A stretch of DNA of 64,000 nt from Kosakonia sacchari SP1 (GTDB taxonomy: Bacteria > Pseudomonadota > Gammaproteobacteria > Enterobacterales > Enterobacteriaceae), in the NCBI RefSeq assembly GCF_000300455.3, contig NZ_CP007215.2:4588001-4652000 (forward strand), in the 5' to 3' direction. Both the position numbers and the translations under genes were made by a program. The notes under the pieces were generated by a model. That model did not search any database. It was not told the DNA's origin and was given only the letters and a program-made list of their open reading frames with translations. Positions 1 through 13,137 of this stretch are shown in pieces. Each line of letters begins with the position of its first letter. The stretch's first letter is position 1.

Positions 1-287
1 GCTATTTCCTGCACGATAAAGAAAATAGTATGAATGTCTTTTTTAACGAAAAAAGACCAGGCAGAAAAAACCAGCGAGATAATCAGCGCGATATTAATAA
101 AGAACATCGTCTGGATAATTACGCCCATCAATCCATTCACACCTAGCTGTGAATAATTGGTATAAAAGCCGCTAATGTCGGAATAAAAAGGAACGTTACC
201 GCCTTGCAGCGAAAAAAATAAATAACTGGCCAGCGCCAGCACGTCCATAATACCCCAAAAAGCAAAAATCTTATTTCTTAAATTCAT
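1..287 (-). CDS. Unrecognised membrane protein, C-terminus beyond the window
   Basis: The minus-strand frame opens with ATG at 285-287 and stays open to the window edge, giving at least 95 residues. It begins MNLRNKIFAFWGIMDVL. Two hydrophobic stretches, at about residues 7-27 and 52-80, look like membrane segments, separated by a polar loop with several Tyr and Ser. The start codon lies inside the end of the upstream gene, a 17-base overlap, so the two are probably translationally coupled. I do not recognise the family. The DNA is AT-richer than metH next door, which suggests an acquired module. Confidence 0.6.
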   Translation of the reverse strand, partial: MNLRNKIFAFWGIMDVLALASYLFFSLQGGNVPFYSDISGFYTNYSQLGVNGLMGVIIQTMFFINIALIISLVFSAWSFFVKKDIHTIFFIVQEI

Positions 288-1080
288 AATCCTCATCCCT
301 TACGCCTGGAATCCATTGCCATGATTTCCCCGATTGCGTCCAGGCATCATCACCCTCAAGGTATTTCTGATAAACGGTACGCTTTTCACCATAACGCCGG
401 ATCACCGAGCGATTATAGAGGATTTCTCGGGTATCAGACGAGACGCTTTCCGGTATTGGCGTCCATAGCTGAATTTTGTCTCGCGAGGTGTTCATATAAT
501 CTTTACCGTCGGAGCCAAATACGCGCCCTTGATCGCCCATACTGGTCGCCCGGTTGAGCATCATTACCGCGGTATTTTTGACGCCGTGAAAATCTGTTTC
601 GCTGGTTTTCCAGTAACCTGGGCCAAACTCAGGCGTCACCGGTACAAAGGTGCTTCGGGTCGGGGCGGGTCGACCATGCATCGCCACGCTGTCTTTAAAC
701 CCGTTCAAAATGGTTCTGATAAACACCGCGTTAAACGACAAGCCTTGCACACAAAACAGTTCGGCGTTTTCCGCGATAAAGAACGGGTAATAGAAGCGGT
801 TACGCGTGCTAACGTTCGGGCGCACGACTACCACCACGCCTTTATCCACCAGGCTATCAATATGTTTTTCTTTTTGATGACCAAGCGGATCGTGCGGTAA
901 GCCATATTTAAAACCATGGTGCCGCTTAATCGTGTAACCATCGATGCTGCCCAAAATATTATTCGGGCTATTCTCGATGAAATATTCCTTTTTAATAATA
1001 TTCTTCGCGATATCTGGCGCCAGGATATTCTCGTAATCCTTCGGCAATAGATTTCTTTTTCTTATATCATAAATATCCAT
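271..1080 (-). CDS. Hypothetical protein of 269 residues, unknown function
   Basis: This is an intact ORF starting MDIYDIRKRNLLPKDYEN and ending EDYEFKK. It has no signal peptide or membrane segment and is rich in aromatic and charged residues. A TPEFGPGYWK stretch lies near the middle. I do not recognise the family. It overlaps the downstream membrane-protein gene by 17 bases and stands alone beside the 3' end of metH, where E. coli carries yjbB. The first 60 codons or so are clearly AT-rich while the middle is near 55% GC. A soluble protein coupled to a small membrane protein could be an effector/immunity or a sensor pair, but nothing in the sequence proves this. The ribosome-binding site is weak (TTAGG). 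Confidence 0.7.
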   Translation of the reverse strand: MDIYDIRKRNLLPKDYENILAPDIAKNIIKKEYFIENSPNNILGSIDGYTIKRHHGFKYGLPHDPLGHQKEKHIDSLVDKGVVVVVRPNVSTRNRFYYPFFIAENAELFCVQGLSFNAVFIRTILNGFKDSVAMHGRPAPTRSTFVPVTPEFGPGYWKTSETDFHGVKNTAVMMLNRATSMGDQGRVFGSDGKDYMNTSRDKIQLWTPIPESVSSDTREILYNRSVIRRYGEKRTVYQKYLEGDDAWTQSGKSWQWIPGVRDEDYEFKK

Positions 1081-1108
1081 TTCATAATACCTAAGTTAAA
1101 TTTATGAC

Positions 1109-1137
1109 AATTAAATGAACCGCAAAAGAGTAAGCAA
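1109..1137 (-). promoter_or_regulatory. Possible sigma70 promoter for the unknown gene pair
   Basis: On the minus strand TTGCTT (1132-1137) and TTAATT (1109-1114) are separated by 17 bases, about 30 bases upstream of the ATG at 1080. The -10 match is only partial. Confidence 0.3.
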
Positions 1138-1279
1138 TCTTGCCGTATAGTCAGTGTCCATCATACGCATGAAGGGGAAGAAGGGTCTAAGAAAATATCC
1201 ATTTTTAAGAATGTTCTTAGTTTCAATCGGTATTATGTTTGCTTCACGATAGTTTCGCGAAAATGAAATGGCGAAAAAG

Positions 1280-1303
1280 CAGGGCATTTAAAAAATGCCC
1301 TGT
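1280..1303 (-). terminator. Intrinsic terminator of metH
   Basis: Just past the metH stop is a hairpin with stem GGGCATT/AATGCCC and an A/T-rich loop. On the minus strand it is followed by TGCTTTTT. Confidence 0.75.
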
Positions 1304-1308
1304 TGTCA

Positions 1309-4995
<3,687 letters not shown>

Positions 4996-5238
4996 ACGTG
5001 CTCCCGACAATGCTCAACCAGGCCAAAAGGCCAGCAGGACATACTGGCATAAAGTGGCAGAGCGGAAAAGCGACGCGGGGTGAACATGAGAGATGCTCAC
5101 GTAACGCCCGCAAGCCTGATGGCTACGTCAACCCGTTACCTTTTCAGGGCAATGACTTGTCAAGTTTTCAGGCCAGCGTGCCGATGTATGCTGAAACCTT
5201 CTGCCCTCTTACAGGCGCACCTACTTACGGAACGGATT

Positions 5239-5901
5239 ATGTCGCTTTTGACGTCTCTTTTTGGCCATAAGAAACCTCGTCTCACCGACCTGCAACTCAA
5301 CATCGCCGGGTGGCAACTGTATGAGAGCCATGACACCAGCATGGCATGGTCCACTCCGGAACAAAGCGCGGTGCGCCTTCAGCTCCATGCCCCTGTGCAG
5401 TGGCCCTTCGCCTTACACGATATTGCCGCCGCCACACATTATTGGCAGCAAGAAACGGCAAAAATTGGCGGCGCATTACTGGAGCTCACGGCGCTCACTA
5501 TTCAGGGAGTCGCCGCGTTACAGGGCACGTTTAAATATCGCGATCCCACGCCGGGTTCGCTCGGTATGTATTTTGTCGCCATTATCTGGCTCCCCGTAAA
5601 ACACGGGCTCTTTCAGATCAATGCGGAAGCGGTAGAAAAAGGGAACACCGGCTTTCGCGAAGCGGTGGTGATGGATTTACAATTTAAGCAGGGCAACATA
5701 CCGCCCGTTTACGACGAACCCGAATTTATCGATTCTGCCGACGCGCTCTTCGCCAAATTGCGGGAAAGTGAGCTGCGTTGCCTGCCGAGCGACGATCGTC
5801 AATATGATGAGATGTTTCCGGAACATCCACTGAGCCAGGTAAGACGGACCATTGCGCTGTGTGCTCAACATACGCAGTTGGCGAAACATGTGCGTCAATA
5901 A
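5239..5901 (+). CDS. Hypothetical protein of 220 residues, divergent from metH
   Basis: The reading frame opens at 5080, but the first 53 codons look non-coding and cover the metH promoter side. The ATG at 5239 (MSLLTSLFGHKKPRL) is the likely start, though its ribosome-binding site is weak. The predicted protein is soluble, with no signal peptide and no obvious catalytic motif. It carries an internal hydrophobic patch (MYFVAIIWLPVKHGLF) that is too short and interrupted for a membrane helix. E. coli has no gene here, metH and iclR being neighbours. The base composition resembles the surrounding chromosome, so this may be a long-resident genus-level gene. I do not recognise it. Confidence 0.75.
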   Translation: MSLLTSLFGHKKPRLTDLQLNIAGWQLYESHDTSMAWSTPEQSAVRLQLHAPVQWPFALHDIAAATHYWQQETAKIGGALLELTALTIQGVAALQGTFKYRDPTPGSLGMYFVAIIWLPVKHGLFQINAEAVEKGNTGFREAVVMDLQFKQGNIPPVYDEPEFIDSADALFAKLRESELRCLPSDDRQYDEMFPEHPLSQVRRTIALCAQHTQLAKHVRQ

Positions 5902-5971
5902 ATAGGCTGTATCCGGCATTTTCGTTCTGTTTTGCGCGAACTCATCCGATCAGTCTGCCTGGGAGTTGCGT

Positions 5972-6001
5972 TATACTCAATAAAAACGAAAATGATTTCC
6001 A
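5972..6001 (+). promoter_or_regulatory. iclR promoter region with a possible IclR half-site
   Basis: TATACT (5972-5977) is a plausible -10 box. It is followed by TGATTTCCA (5993-6001), which resembles half of the IclR target seen at aceB. IclR is known to repress its own gene. The -35 box is not clear. Confidence 0.35.
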
Positions 6002-6024
6002 CGATACAGAAAAAGGAGCCAGTC

Positions 6025-6849
6025 ATGGCCACTTCCGTTCCCGCTAAACGAGGCAGAAAAGCTACAGCCCCGGCCGCTCCGGCGGGTGGGCAAGTCCAGT
6101 CATTGACCCGCGGCCTGAAACTGCTGGAATGGATTGCCGAGTCTCATGGCAGCGTCGCCCTTACCGAGCTGGCGCAACAGGCCGGTTTGCCGAACTCTAC
6201 CACCCACCGTTTACTCACGACCATGCAGCAGCTAGGGTTTGTTCGCCAGGTAGGTGAGCTGGGCCACTGGTCAGTAGGCGCGCATGCGTTTATCGTTGGC
6301 AGCAGTTTTCTGCAAAGCCGTAACCTGATGGCGATTGTTCACCCGATCCTGCGCAACTTAATGGAAGCATCCGGCGAAACCGTGAATCTCGCGGTGCTGG
6401 ATAAGAGCGACCATCAGGCCATTATTATCGATCAGGTGCAGTGTACGCAGTTGATGCGCATGTCCGCGCCGATTGGCGGCAAATTACCGATGCATGCCTC
6501 TGGCGCGGGAAAAGCGTTTTTGTCACGCCTGAGCGATGAGCAAGTTGGCAGTTTGCTGCACCGTCAGGGGTTGCATGCGTACACCCATGCCACGCTGGTA
6601 TCGCCGGTACACCTGAAAGAAGATCTCGCTCAGAGCCGCAAACGCGGCTACTCCTTTGACGACGAAGAACATGCGCTGGGGTTACGCTGCGTAGCGGCGT
6701 GCATTTTTGACGAACACGGCGAACCCTTCGCGGCGATTTCCATCTCCGGGCCTATCTCACGCATCACCGATGACCGCGTTACCGAACTGGGCGCAATGGT
6801 GATCCGTGGCGCGAAAGAAGTGACGCTGGCTTACGGGGGAATGCGTTAA
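6025..6849 (+). CDS. iclR: Acetate operon transcriptional repressor IclR
   Basis: This is the DNA-binding repressor of the glyoxylate-shunt operon aceBAK. The N-terminal winged helix contains ALTELAQQAGLPNSTTHRLL, and the C-terminal IclR effector domain contains GGKLPMHASGAGKAFL. The ATG at 6025 gives 274 residues, the E. coli length, and is preceded by AAAAGGAG. Upstream in-frame codons are not conserved. The gene faces the 3' end of aceK, with a cdsA-family relic between them. Its target operator is recognisable upstream of aceB at 12051-12071, so the regulator and regulated operon are linked as in E. coli. Confidence 0.97.
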   Translation: MATSVPAKRGRKATAPAAPAGGQVQSLTRGLKLLEWIAESHGSVALTELAQQAGLPNSTTHRLLTTMQQLGFVRQVGELGHWSVGAHAFIVGSSFLQSRNLMAIVHPILRNLMEASGETVNLAVLDKSDHQAIIIDQVQCTQLMRMSAPIGGKLPMHASGAGKAFLSRLSDEQVGSLLHRQGLHAYTHATLVSPVHLKEDLAQSRKRGYSFDDEEHALGLRCVAACIFDEHGEPFAAISISGPISRITDDRVTELGAMVIRGAKEVTLAYGGMR

Positions 6850-6895
6850 CTTACAAAAGGTTACAGCACGAAAGTCCCTTTTTATTCACCTTACG

Positions 6896-7078
6896 GTGCC
6901 AGGGACGTTCATGCGCGTGTCTTCTGGCGGCTTGTGTATGTCGGCGATTAAACGCGATCGCGGCGTGAAGGATTTCGGCGCGATGCTCGAAGGGCACGGC
7001 GGCATGATGGACAGGATTGATTCTCTCTGCTTTGCCGCCCCGATCTTCTTCCATGTGGTGAGATATTACTTCACCTGA
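6896..7078 (+). pseudogene. C-terminal remnant of a CdsA-family (YnbB-like) CDP-diglyceride synthase
   Basis: Only about 60 codons remain. They contain the diagnostic phosphatidate cytidylyltransferase signature: Ser-Ala-Ile-Lys-Arg, then Val-Lys-Asp-Phe-Gly, then GHGGMMDRIDSLCFAAP, ending FFHVVRYYFT before TGA. Full-length family members have roughly 280-300 residues with many membrane helices, all missing here because the frame begins just after iclR. No start codon with a good ribosome-binding site is present. The remnant abuts the aceK stop at 7080. It is most likely a decayed accessory gene left between iclR and aceK, where E. coli carries arpA. Which paralogue it came from (cdsA or ynbB) is inference. 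Confidence 0.65.
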
Positions 7079-7079
7079 T

Positions 7080-8828
7080 TTACCCCGCCTGCCGCAGCGC
7101 GCCTGCGCCAAAGCGTACGCTGAAACGCTGGCGTTTGCGGTAGGCATAAACATCTTCGACATGCCCTTCGCGGATGCGCGCCTGCAATCCGCGCCAGTAA
7201 TCGGCACGCAGTAGATCGGCATGCATCTCTTCGAATAGCGGACCGATTTCCGGGTCGGCGCATAACCAGTGGCGAAACTCCTGTGGAAAAACATCGCCTG
7301 GCGACACGCTGTACCACGGTTCGGCGCTCAGCTCATCTTCCGGGTAGCGCGGCGCGGGAATGTCGCGGAAATTCACTTCGGTCATATAACAAATTTCGTC
7401 GTAATCGTAGAACACCACGCGCCCATGGCGGGTGACGCCGAAGTTCTTGAACAGCATGTCGCCGGGGAAAATATTGGCGGCGGCCAGCTGGCGAATGGCG
7501 TTGCCATACTCCTCTACCGCGTCGCGCAATTGCTGACCTTTAACCTGCTCAAACCACAGATTGAGCGGCACCATACGCCGCTCAATATAGAGATGGCTGA
7601 TGACGATGCGATCACCGAGATCGGTGATTTTGCCTGGCGCTTGTTCCAGCAAAAGCGCCATGAGCGCCGGGGCAATCTGCCGTTTTTCCAGCACAAAGTT
7701 TTCAAACTCTTGTGTGTCGGCCATGCGTCCCACACGGTCATGCTCTTTAACCAGTTGATAGCACGCACGAACGTGCGCGGCGCTCATCTCTTTTTGCGGG
7801 GGAAAGACATCTTTTATCACCTTAAATACCCGGTCAAAACCGGGCAGCGTAAACACCAGCATCACCATGCCGCGAATGCCTGGCGCTTCAATAAACTGCT
7901 CATTGCTGGCGTTGATGTAATTTAAATATTCGCGGTAGCTTTCCGTTTTGCCATGTTTCTGGCAACCAATTGCCATATACAGTTCAGCGGTGGTTTTACC
8001 GGGCAGGATCTCACGCAGCCACTCGACTGTCGCGGCGGGCAACGGGGCGTAAACCATAAAATAGGAGCGGGCAAAACCAAACACGATGCTGGCTTCCGCC
8101 GATGTGGTCAGACAGGTATCGACAAACAGCTCACCCTCATCGCTGCGGTGGAGCGGCAACAAGAACGGCAGCGTAGCCGACGGGGTAATAAGCTTGCCAA
8201 CCAGCCAGGCGGCTTTGTTGCGGTAAAACAACTCGTTCGCCACCTGCAAGTGAGAGTGAGCAAGGGTTTCGCTGCCAAACGCCTCCTGCAAATGCGCGGT
8301 GATATAACTCACATCGCGCGCTTTATCCTGCCACGGTAGACGCAGCGGCAAATCTGACAGCACTTTGGTCAGCAGCGCTTCCCAGCCGCGTTCCGGCCAG
8401 AACGCTTTAGCTAACGGGCGCGGGATGGTGCGAAAGCGGCGTTCCGGCTGCGAGCTAAAGATAAACAACCGTTCTGGCGTGAGAGAACGGTGATCGAATA
8501 ACCGACAATAGACTGAATTAAAGAAGCTTTCGGCAATTTCAAAGCGGGGATAATCCGGCAGCAGTTGCGTGTAGTGCTCTTTGACGCGCAGCAAAAACGC
8601 GGCGTCCGGGCTTTGGCTGTCGGTGATGCAACGCAGTTGCTCGACGACCAGGCCAACATGGTGATCATAAAGGTGAATGCGCTGCTTCATCGCCTGCTGA
8701 ACGGCGTGCCAGTCGGCTTGTTCAAAGCGCTGTTGCGCGCCGGACGTTACTTCCAGAAAACGACCATACTGGGCATCAAAGCCTTGCAGGATGGTTTGGG
8801 CAATCAGCAGTTCCAGACCACGCGACAT
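7080..8828 (-). CDS. aceK: Isocitrate dehydrogenase kinase/phosphatase
   Basis: This bifunctional enzyme phosphorylates and dephosphorylates isocitrate dehydrogenase, which sends isocitrate into the glyoxylate shunt on acetate. The 582-residue product matches E. coli AceK (578) throughout, with conserved [39 protein letters not shown] and the kinase-like [20 protein letters not shown]. The start [12 protein letters not shown] is the family start. It is the last gene of aceBAK, separated from aceA by a REP-like hairpin that in E. coli reduces distal expression. The 3' end converges with the relic next to iclR, and no clear terminator was seen. Confidence 0.96.
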   Translation of the reverse strand: MSRGLELLIAQTILQGFDAQYGRFLEVTSGAQQRFEQADWHAVQQAMKQRIHLYDHHVGLVVEQLRCITDSQSPDAAFLLRVKEHYTQLLPDYPRFEIAESFFNSVYCRLFDHRSLTPERLFIFSSQPERRFRTIPRPLAKAFWPERGWEALLTKVLSDLPLRLPWQDKARDVSYITAHLQEAFGSETLAHSHLQVANELFYRNKAAWLVGKLITPSATLPFLLPLHRSDEGELFVDTCLTTSAEASIVFGFARSYFMVYAPLPAATVEWLREILPGKTTAELYMAIGCQKHGKTESYREYLNYINASNEQFIEAPGIRGMVMLVFTLPGFDRVFKVIKDVFPPQKEMSAAHVRACYQLVKEHDRVGRMADTQEFENFVLEKRQIAPALMALLLEQAPGKITDLGDRIVISHLYIERRMVPLNLWFEQVKGQQLRDAVEEYGNAIRQLAAANIFPGDMLFKNFGVTRHGRVVFYDYDEICYMTEVNFRDIPAPRYPEDELSAEPWYSVSPGDVFPQEFRHWLCADPEIGPLFEEMHADLLRADYWRGLQARIREGHVEDVYAYRKRQRFSVRFGAGALRQAG

Positions 8829-8846
8829 CGTATTCCCCAGGCATTA

Positions 8847-8872
8847 GCCCGGTAGGCAAATCGCTACCGGGC
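8847..8872 (-). repeat. REP-like palindrome in the aceA-aceK spacer
   Basis: A perfect 9-base stem, GCCCGGTAG/CTACCGGGC, encloses an 8-base loop in the 54-base gap. In E. coli the same gap holds REP units that stabilise upstream aceBA mRNA and lower aceK output. A similar role is inferred. Confidence 0.65.
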
Positions 8873-8882
8873 AGGTTGACGA

Positions 8883-10187
8883 TTAGAACTGTGCTTCTTC
8901 CGTTGAACCCGTCAACGCCGTTACTGACGAGGCGCCGCCCTGAATGATGGTGGTGACTTTGTCGAAGTAACCGGTACCCACTTCCTGCTGGTGAGAAACG
9001 AAGGTGTAGCCCTCTTTGCCAGCGGCAAACTCGGGTTGTTGCACCTTCTCGACATAGTGCTTCATCCCTTCGCCTTGCGCGTACGCGTGGGCTAAATCGA
9101 ACATGTTGAACCACATGCTGTGGATGCCCGCGAGGGTGATGAACTGGAACTTGTACCCCATATCTGACAGCTCCTGCTGGAAGCGGGAGATGGTGTTGTC
9201 ATCAAGGTTCTTTTTCCAGTTAAACGACGGCGAGCAGTTGTACGCCAGCAGTTTGCCCGGGTATTTCGCGTGGATCGCATCGGCGAAACGGCGCGCCAGG
9301 TTCAGGTCTGGCGTGGAGGTTTCACACCACACCAGATCGGCATACGGCGCGTAAGCCAGACCGCGGCTGATCGCCTGTTCAATGCCCGCATGGGTGCGGT
9401 AGAACCCTTCGCTGGTACGTTCGCCAGTGATAAACGCGCTGTCATACGGGTCGCAATCTGAGGTAATCAGATCGGCGGCATCGGCATCGGTGCGCGCCAC
9501 CAACAGTGTCGGAACGCCCAGCACATCAGCTGCCAGACGCGCCGCCACCAGTTTCTGCACCGCTTCTTGCGTTGGTACTAACACTTTGCCGCCCATATGG
9601 CCGCATTTTTTCACCGACGCGAGTTGATCTTCGAAATGCACTGCCGCCGCACCGGCTTCAATCATCGATTTCATCAGCTCAAAGGCATTCAATACGCCAC
9701 CAAAGCCGGCTTCGGCATCTGCGACGATCGGCAGGAAATAGTCGACAAAGCGCGGGTCACCCGGCTCAATACCGGAAGACCACTGAATTTGATCGGCGCG
9801 ACGGAACGTATTATTGATGCGCTCGACCACCGACGGCACGGAGTTTGCCGGGTAGAGCGACTGGTCCGGGTACATGCTGGCGGCGAGGTTGGCATCCGCC
9901 GCTACCTGCCAGCCGGAAAGATACACCGCTTCGATTCCCGCTTTCGCCTGCTGCAACGCCTGCCCACCGGTCAGCGCACCGAGACTATTGATGTATCCTT
10001 TTTTTGATTCGCCATGCAGCAAGCGCCACATTTTCGCCGCGCCCAGTTGCGCCAGCGTGCATTCCGGGTTGACCGAGCCGCGTAACTTCACCACATCTTC
10101 CGCGCTATAAGGGCGGCGAATGCCTTCCCAGCGCGGCTGCGTCCACTCTTTTTGTAATTCTTCGATTTGTTGGGTACGGGTTTTCAT
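8883..10187 (-). CDS. aceA: Isocitrate lyase
   Basis: This enzyme cleaves isocitrate to glyoxylate and succinate, the first step of the glyoxylate shunt. The signature [11 protein letters not shown] with the catalytic Cys is intact, as are [14 protein letters not shown] metal-binding residues. The ATG at 10187 ([15 protein letters not shown]) gives 434 residues, equal to E. coli. Another ATG 15 bases upstream at 10202 also has a good AGGAG, so a five-residue longer product is possible. The 155-base gap to aceB holds an inverted repeat, GCAAAACC (10261-10268) and GGTTTTGC (10291-10298). Confidence 0.97.
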   Translation of the reverse strand: MKTRTQQIEELQKEWTQPRWEGIRRPYSAEDVVKLRGSVNPECTLAQLGAAKMWRLLHGESKKGYINSLGALTGGQALQQAKAGIEAVYLSGWQVAADANLAASMYPDQSLYPANSVPSVVERINNTFRRADQIQWSSGIEPGDPRFVDYFLPIVADAEAGFGGVLNAFELMKSMIEAGAAAVHFEDQLASVKKCGHMGGKVLVPTQEAVQKLVAARLAADVLGVPTLLVARTDADAADLITSDCDPYDSAFITGERTSEGFYRTHAGIEQAISRGLAYAPYADLVWCETSTPDLNLARRFADAIHAKYPGKLLAYNCSPSFNWKKNLDDNTISRFQQELSDMGYKFQFITLAGIHSMWFNMFDLAHAYAQGEGMKHYVEKVQQPEFAAGKEGYTFVSHQQEVGTGYFDKVTTIIQGGASSVTALTGSTEEAQF

Positions 10188-10341
10188 ATACAGATGCTCC
10201 ATATTCTTCTCCTGGCTCGCCAGGCGTTATTGGTGAAGTCAGTTTGGTCATTGTCAGCGAGCAAAACCGCAACGCACTTGTAGAACATGAGGTTTTGCGC
10301 ACTGGCTGGAGCCAAATTGGCGAACAAAATAGCCCGGGCGA

Positions 10342-11943
10342 TTACGCCAGCAGGCGGTAGCCAGGTAACGTCAAGAAGTCGATCAACTCATCAGAAGTGG
10401 TGATCTGCTCCATCAGGCGCGCGGCATCGTTAAAACGCCCGCTGCTGAAACGGTGCTCGCCCAACTCTTCCTGAATAACCAGCATCTCTTCAGCCAGCAT
10501 CTGGCGGAACAGCGCTTTAGTGACCGGCTTGCCGTTGCTCAGCGTTTTTTCGTGATGGATCCATTGCCAGATTGAGGTACGGGAAATTTCCGCCGTGGCG
10601 GCATCTTCCATCAGCCCGTAAATCGGCACGCAGCCATTGCCGGAGATCCACGCTTCGATGTACTGCACCGCAACGCGGATATTGGCGCGCATGCCCTCTT
10701 CGGTGCGCTCACCTTCACAAGGCGCCAGCAGAGCTTCTGCGGTGATCGGCGCATCGTCCTCACGGCTGACAAAGAGTTGATTTTTGTGTTCGCCCAGCGC
10801 CGCGTTAAACACCTCCATCACCGTGTCACCAAGCCCCGGATGCGCAATCCAGGTGCCATCATGACCGTTATTCGCTTCGAGCTGTTTATCGGCTTTCACT
10901 TTGTTCAGCACCCAGTTGTTACGCTCGGTGTCTTTGCTGGGGATAAACGCCGCCATACCGCCCATCGCGAAAGCGCCGCGACGATGGCAAGTTTTGATCA
11001 GCAGACGTGAATAAGCACTGAGGAACGGTTTATCCATCGTCACCACCTGGCGGTCAGGCAGCACGCGATCCGGATAGTTTTTCATCGTCTTGATGTAGCT
11101 GAAGATGTAATCCCAGCGTCCGCAGTTCAAGCCAACAATGTGGTCGCGCAGCGCATGCAGGATCTCATCCATCTGGAATACCGCAGGTAAGGTTTCAATC
11201 AGCAGCGTGGCTTTGATGGTGCCGCGCGGCAGATTGAAACGATCCTCGGTAAAGCTGAAAACCTCGCTCCACCATGCCGCTTCTTGCCATGACTGTGTTT
11301 TCGGCAGGTAGAAATAGGGGCCGCTGCCTTTGGCGAGCAGATTTTTGTGGTTATGGAAAAAGTAGAGCGCGAAATCGAAGAGGCTGCCCGGAATAGCCTC
11401 TTCGCGCCAGGTGACGTGTTTTTCCGGCAGGTGTAAACCACGCACACGGCAAACCAGCACCGCCGGGTTTGGCTTCAGTTGGTAGATTTTACCCGCTTCA
11501 TTGGTGTAGCTGATGGTGCCGTTGACTGCATCGCGAAGGTTGATCTGCCCGTCGATCACTTTGTCCCAGTTTGGAGCCAGCGAATCTTCAAAATCCGCCA
11601 TGAACACCTTCACGTTGGCATTCAGCGCGTTGATTACCATTTTGCGCTCAACCGGCCCGGTGATCTCAACGCGGCGGTCCAGCAGATCGTCGGGAATTCC
11701 CCGGATCGTCCAGTTACTTTCACGAATGGAAGCTGTTTCCGAAATAAAATCAGGCAACGTACCGGCATCGATCTGTTGCTGCTGATGCACACGCGCGGCC
11801 AGCAGTTGATTGCGCTTTGGCGTAAAGCGGGTGACCAGCTCGCTCAGGAATTCCACGGCTGCCGGAGTGAGAATCTGCTTCTCTTGTTCACCGTGCGGTC
11901 GCGTAAAGGCTAATTCATCGGTTGTTGTTGCCTGTTGTGTCAT
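10342..11943 (-). CDS. aceB: Malate synthase A
   Basis: This enzyme condenses glyoxylate with acetyl-CoA to malate, completing the glyoxylate shunt. The protein starts MTQQATTTDELAFTRP and runs 533 residues, the E. coli AceB length, with the family segments GPVERKMVINALNANVKVFM and GLNCGRWDYIFSYIKT. The ATG at 11943 has AGAGGAA upstream; an in-frame extension to 12060 is promoter DNA. It is the first gene of aceBAK and is controlled by IclR through the operator at 12051-12071. Confidence 0.97.
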   Translation of the reverse strand: MTQQATTTDELAFTRPHGEQEKQILTPAAVEFLSELVTRFTPKRNQLLAARVHQQQQIDAGTLPDFISETASIRESNWTIRGIPDDLLDRRVEITGPVERKMVINALNANVKVFMADFEDSLAPNWDKVIDGQINLRDAVNGTISYTNEAGKIYQLKPNPAVLVCRVRGLHLPEKHVTWREEAIPGSLFDFALYFFHNHKNLLAKGSGPYFYLPKTQSWQEAAWWSEVFSFTEDRFNLPRGTIKATLLIETLPAVFQMDEILHALRDHIVGLNCGRWDYIFSYIKTMKNYPDRVLPDRQVVTMDKPFLSAYSRLLIKTCHRRGAFAMGGMAAFIPSKDTERNNWVLNKVKADKQLEANNGHDGTWIAHPGLGDTVMEVFNAALGEHKNQLFVSREDDAPITAEALLAPCEGERTEEGMRANIRVAVQYIEAWISGNGCVPIYGLMEDAATAEISRTSIWQWIHHEKTLSNGKPVTKALFRQMLAEEMLVIQEELGEHRFSSGRFNDAARLMEQITTSDELIDFLTLPGYRLLA

Positions 11944-12050
11944 GGTGCGATTCCTCTTTTTTGCAGCAAAGACATTTCCCAATGCCAACGAAGATCGGGT
12001 GTGCAGTTTTCGTTCAGCAGGATCAATCCTGGCTAATAATTTTTCTAAAA

Positions 12051-12071
12051 TCAAAAACAATTTCCATTTTT
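12051..12071 (-). promoter_or_regulatory. IclR operator of aceBAK
   Basis: The minus strand reads AAAATGGAAATTGTTTTTGA, essentially the E. coli aceB operator. It lies about 110 bases upstream of the aceB ATG. Confidence 0.85.
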
Positions 12072-12141
12072 AAAATAAAATGAAAATAAGCCTTTGATAA
12101 AAAAGAGGTTATAGTTTAATTACGTTGAGAAGTGGTTTTCG

Positions 12142-12169
12142 CAAATAAAAAAGGCACCCGAAGGTGCCT
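12142..12169 (-). terminator. Intrinsic terminator of metA
   Basis: AGGCACC/GGTGCCT with a CGAA-type tetraloop (12152-12169) is followed on the minus strand by six T residues. It lies 20 bases past the metA stop. Confidence 0.85.
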
Positions 12170-12189
12170 GTAATAAGGGGCTGAAACGC

Positions 12190-13119
12190 TTAATCCAGCG
12201 TGGGATTCATATGACTCAGATCGTATGGCGTGATCTGGTAGACGTAGTAGTTGAGCCAGTTGATGAACAGCAAATTGCCGTGGCTGCGCCAGGATGCACG
12301 CGGTTTATTCTGTGGATCATCCTGAGGAAAATAGTTGTGTGGCAGCTCAGGACTTAACCCCGCATCCACATCGCGAAAGTACTCACTTGCCAGTGTGTTA
12401 GCATCATATTCCGGATGGCCGGTAACAAAGGCGATACGTTTGTCTTTGCTGGCGAACAAGTAGGCGTCGCCCTCTTCCGTTTGGGCGAGGATCTCTAAAT
12501 CGGTGTAGTCGCGGATCAATGCAGCCGGGAAATCAGCGTAACGCGAGTGCGGCGCCAGAAAAACATCATCAAAACCACGCGTCAACAACGCGTGAGGATG
12601 AAGGATATGGTGTTCGTATACGCCAGAGAGTTTTTCGGTGCGGGTCTGTTTGGGGATGCCATAAAGGATGTTTAGCGCGGCTTGTACCGCCCAACAGACA
12701 AACAGGGTTGAGGTGACATGATCTTTTGCCCACTCCAGAACCTGCTCGATTTGCGGCCAGTAGGCCACGTCGTTAAATTCAACTAAGCCTAATGGCGCAC
12801 CGGTGACGATCAGGCCATCGTAGTTTTCATCACGGATCTCATCGAAGTTACAGTAAAAGGTGTTGAGGTGTTCAGCCGGTGTGTTGCGCGATTCACGCGA
12901 GTCGATACGTAGCAGGCGCACATCAACTTGTAGCGGTGAGTTTGACAGCAAGCGCAGGAACTGGTTTTCCGTCTCAATCTTCTTTGGCATCAGATTGAGG
13001 ATCAGCACCTTCAGCGGGCGGATTTCCTGCACTGTTGCGCGCGATGTTGTCATCACAAAGACATTCTCATCACGCAAGAAATTGACGGCTGGCAGCTCGT
13101 CCTGCACCCGAATCGGCAT
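12190..13119 (-). CDS. metA: Homoserine O-succinyltransferase
   Basis: This enzyme activates homoserine with succinyl-CoA, the committed step of methionine synthesis. At 309 residues it is the same length as E. coli MetA. The catalytic Cys lies in [10 protein letters not shown] and the His/Glu pair in VTGHPEYD. The gene is monocistronic, with its own terminator. MetJ-type boxes upstream indicate repression by AdoMet-MetJ. It lies downstream of rrnE and yjaA as in E. coli, but yjaB, which separates yjaA and metA there, is missing. Confidence 0.97.
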   Translation of the reverse strand: MPIRVQDELPAVNFLRDENVFVMTTSRATVQEIRPLKVLILNLMPKKIETENQFLRLLSNSPLQVDVRLLRIDSRESRNTPAEHLNTFYCNFDEIRDENYDGLIVTGAPLGLVEFNDVAYWPQIEQVLEWAKDHVTSTLFVCWAVQAALNILYGIPKQTRTEKLSGVYEHHILHPHALLTRGFDDVFLAPHSRYADFPAALIRDYTDLEILAQTEEGDAYLFASKDKRIAFVTGHPEYDANTLASEYFRDVDAGLSPELPHNYFPQDDPQNKPRASWRSHGNLLFINWLNYYVYQITPYDLSHMNPTLD

Positions 13120-13137
13120 ATCTTATACCCTCACTGC

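Noticed and set aside
1178..1215. CTAAGAA/TTCTTAG inverted repeat between metH and the unknown module as an attachment site
   Set aside because: There is no partner direct repeat, integrase or tRNA gene nearby. AT-rich DNA easily gives such short dyads.
5192..5203. TGAAACCTTCTG as a MetR site for metH
   Set aside because: It matches only part of the TGAA-N5-TTCA consensus and lies nearly 200 bases from the metH start, so it is too weak to annotate.
6851..7294. Minus-strand ORFs over the iclR-aceK junction
   Set aside because: The plus-strand frame carries the unmistakable CdsA signature. The minus frames are shadows of it and of aceK.
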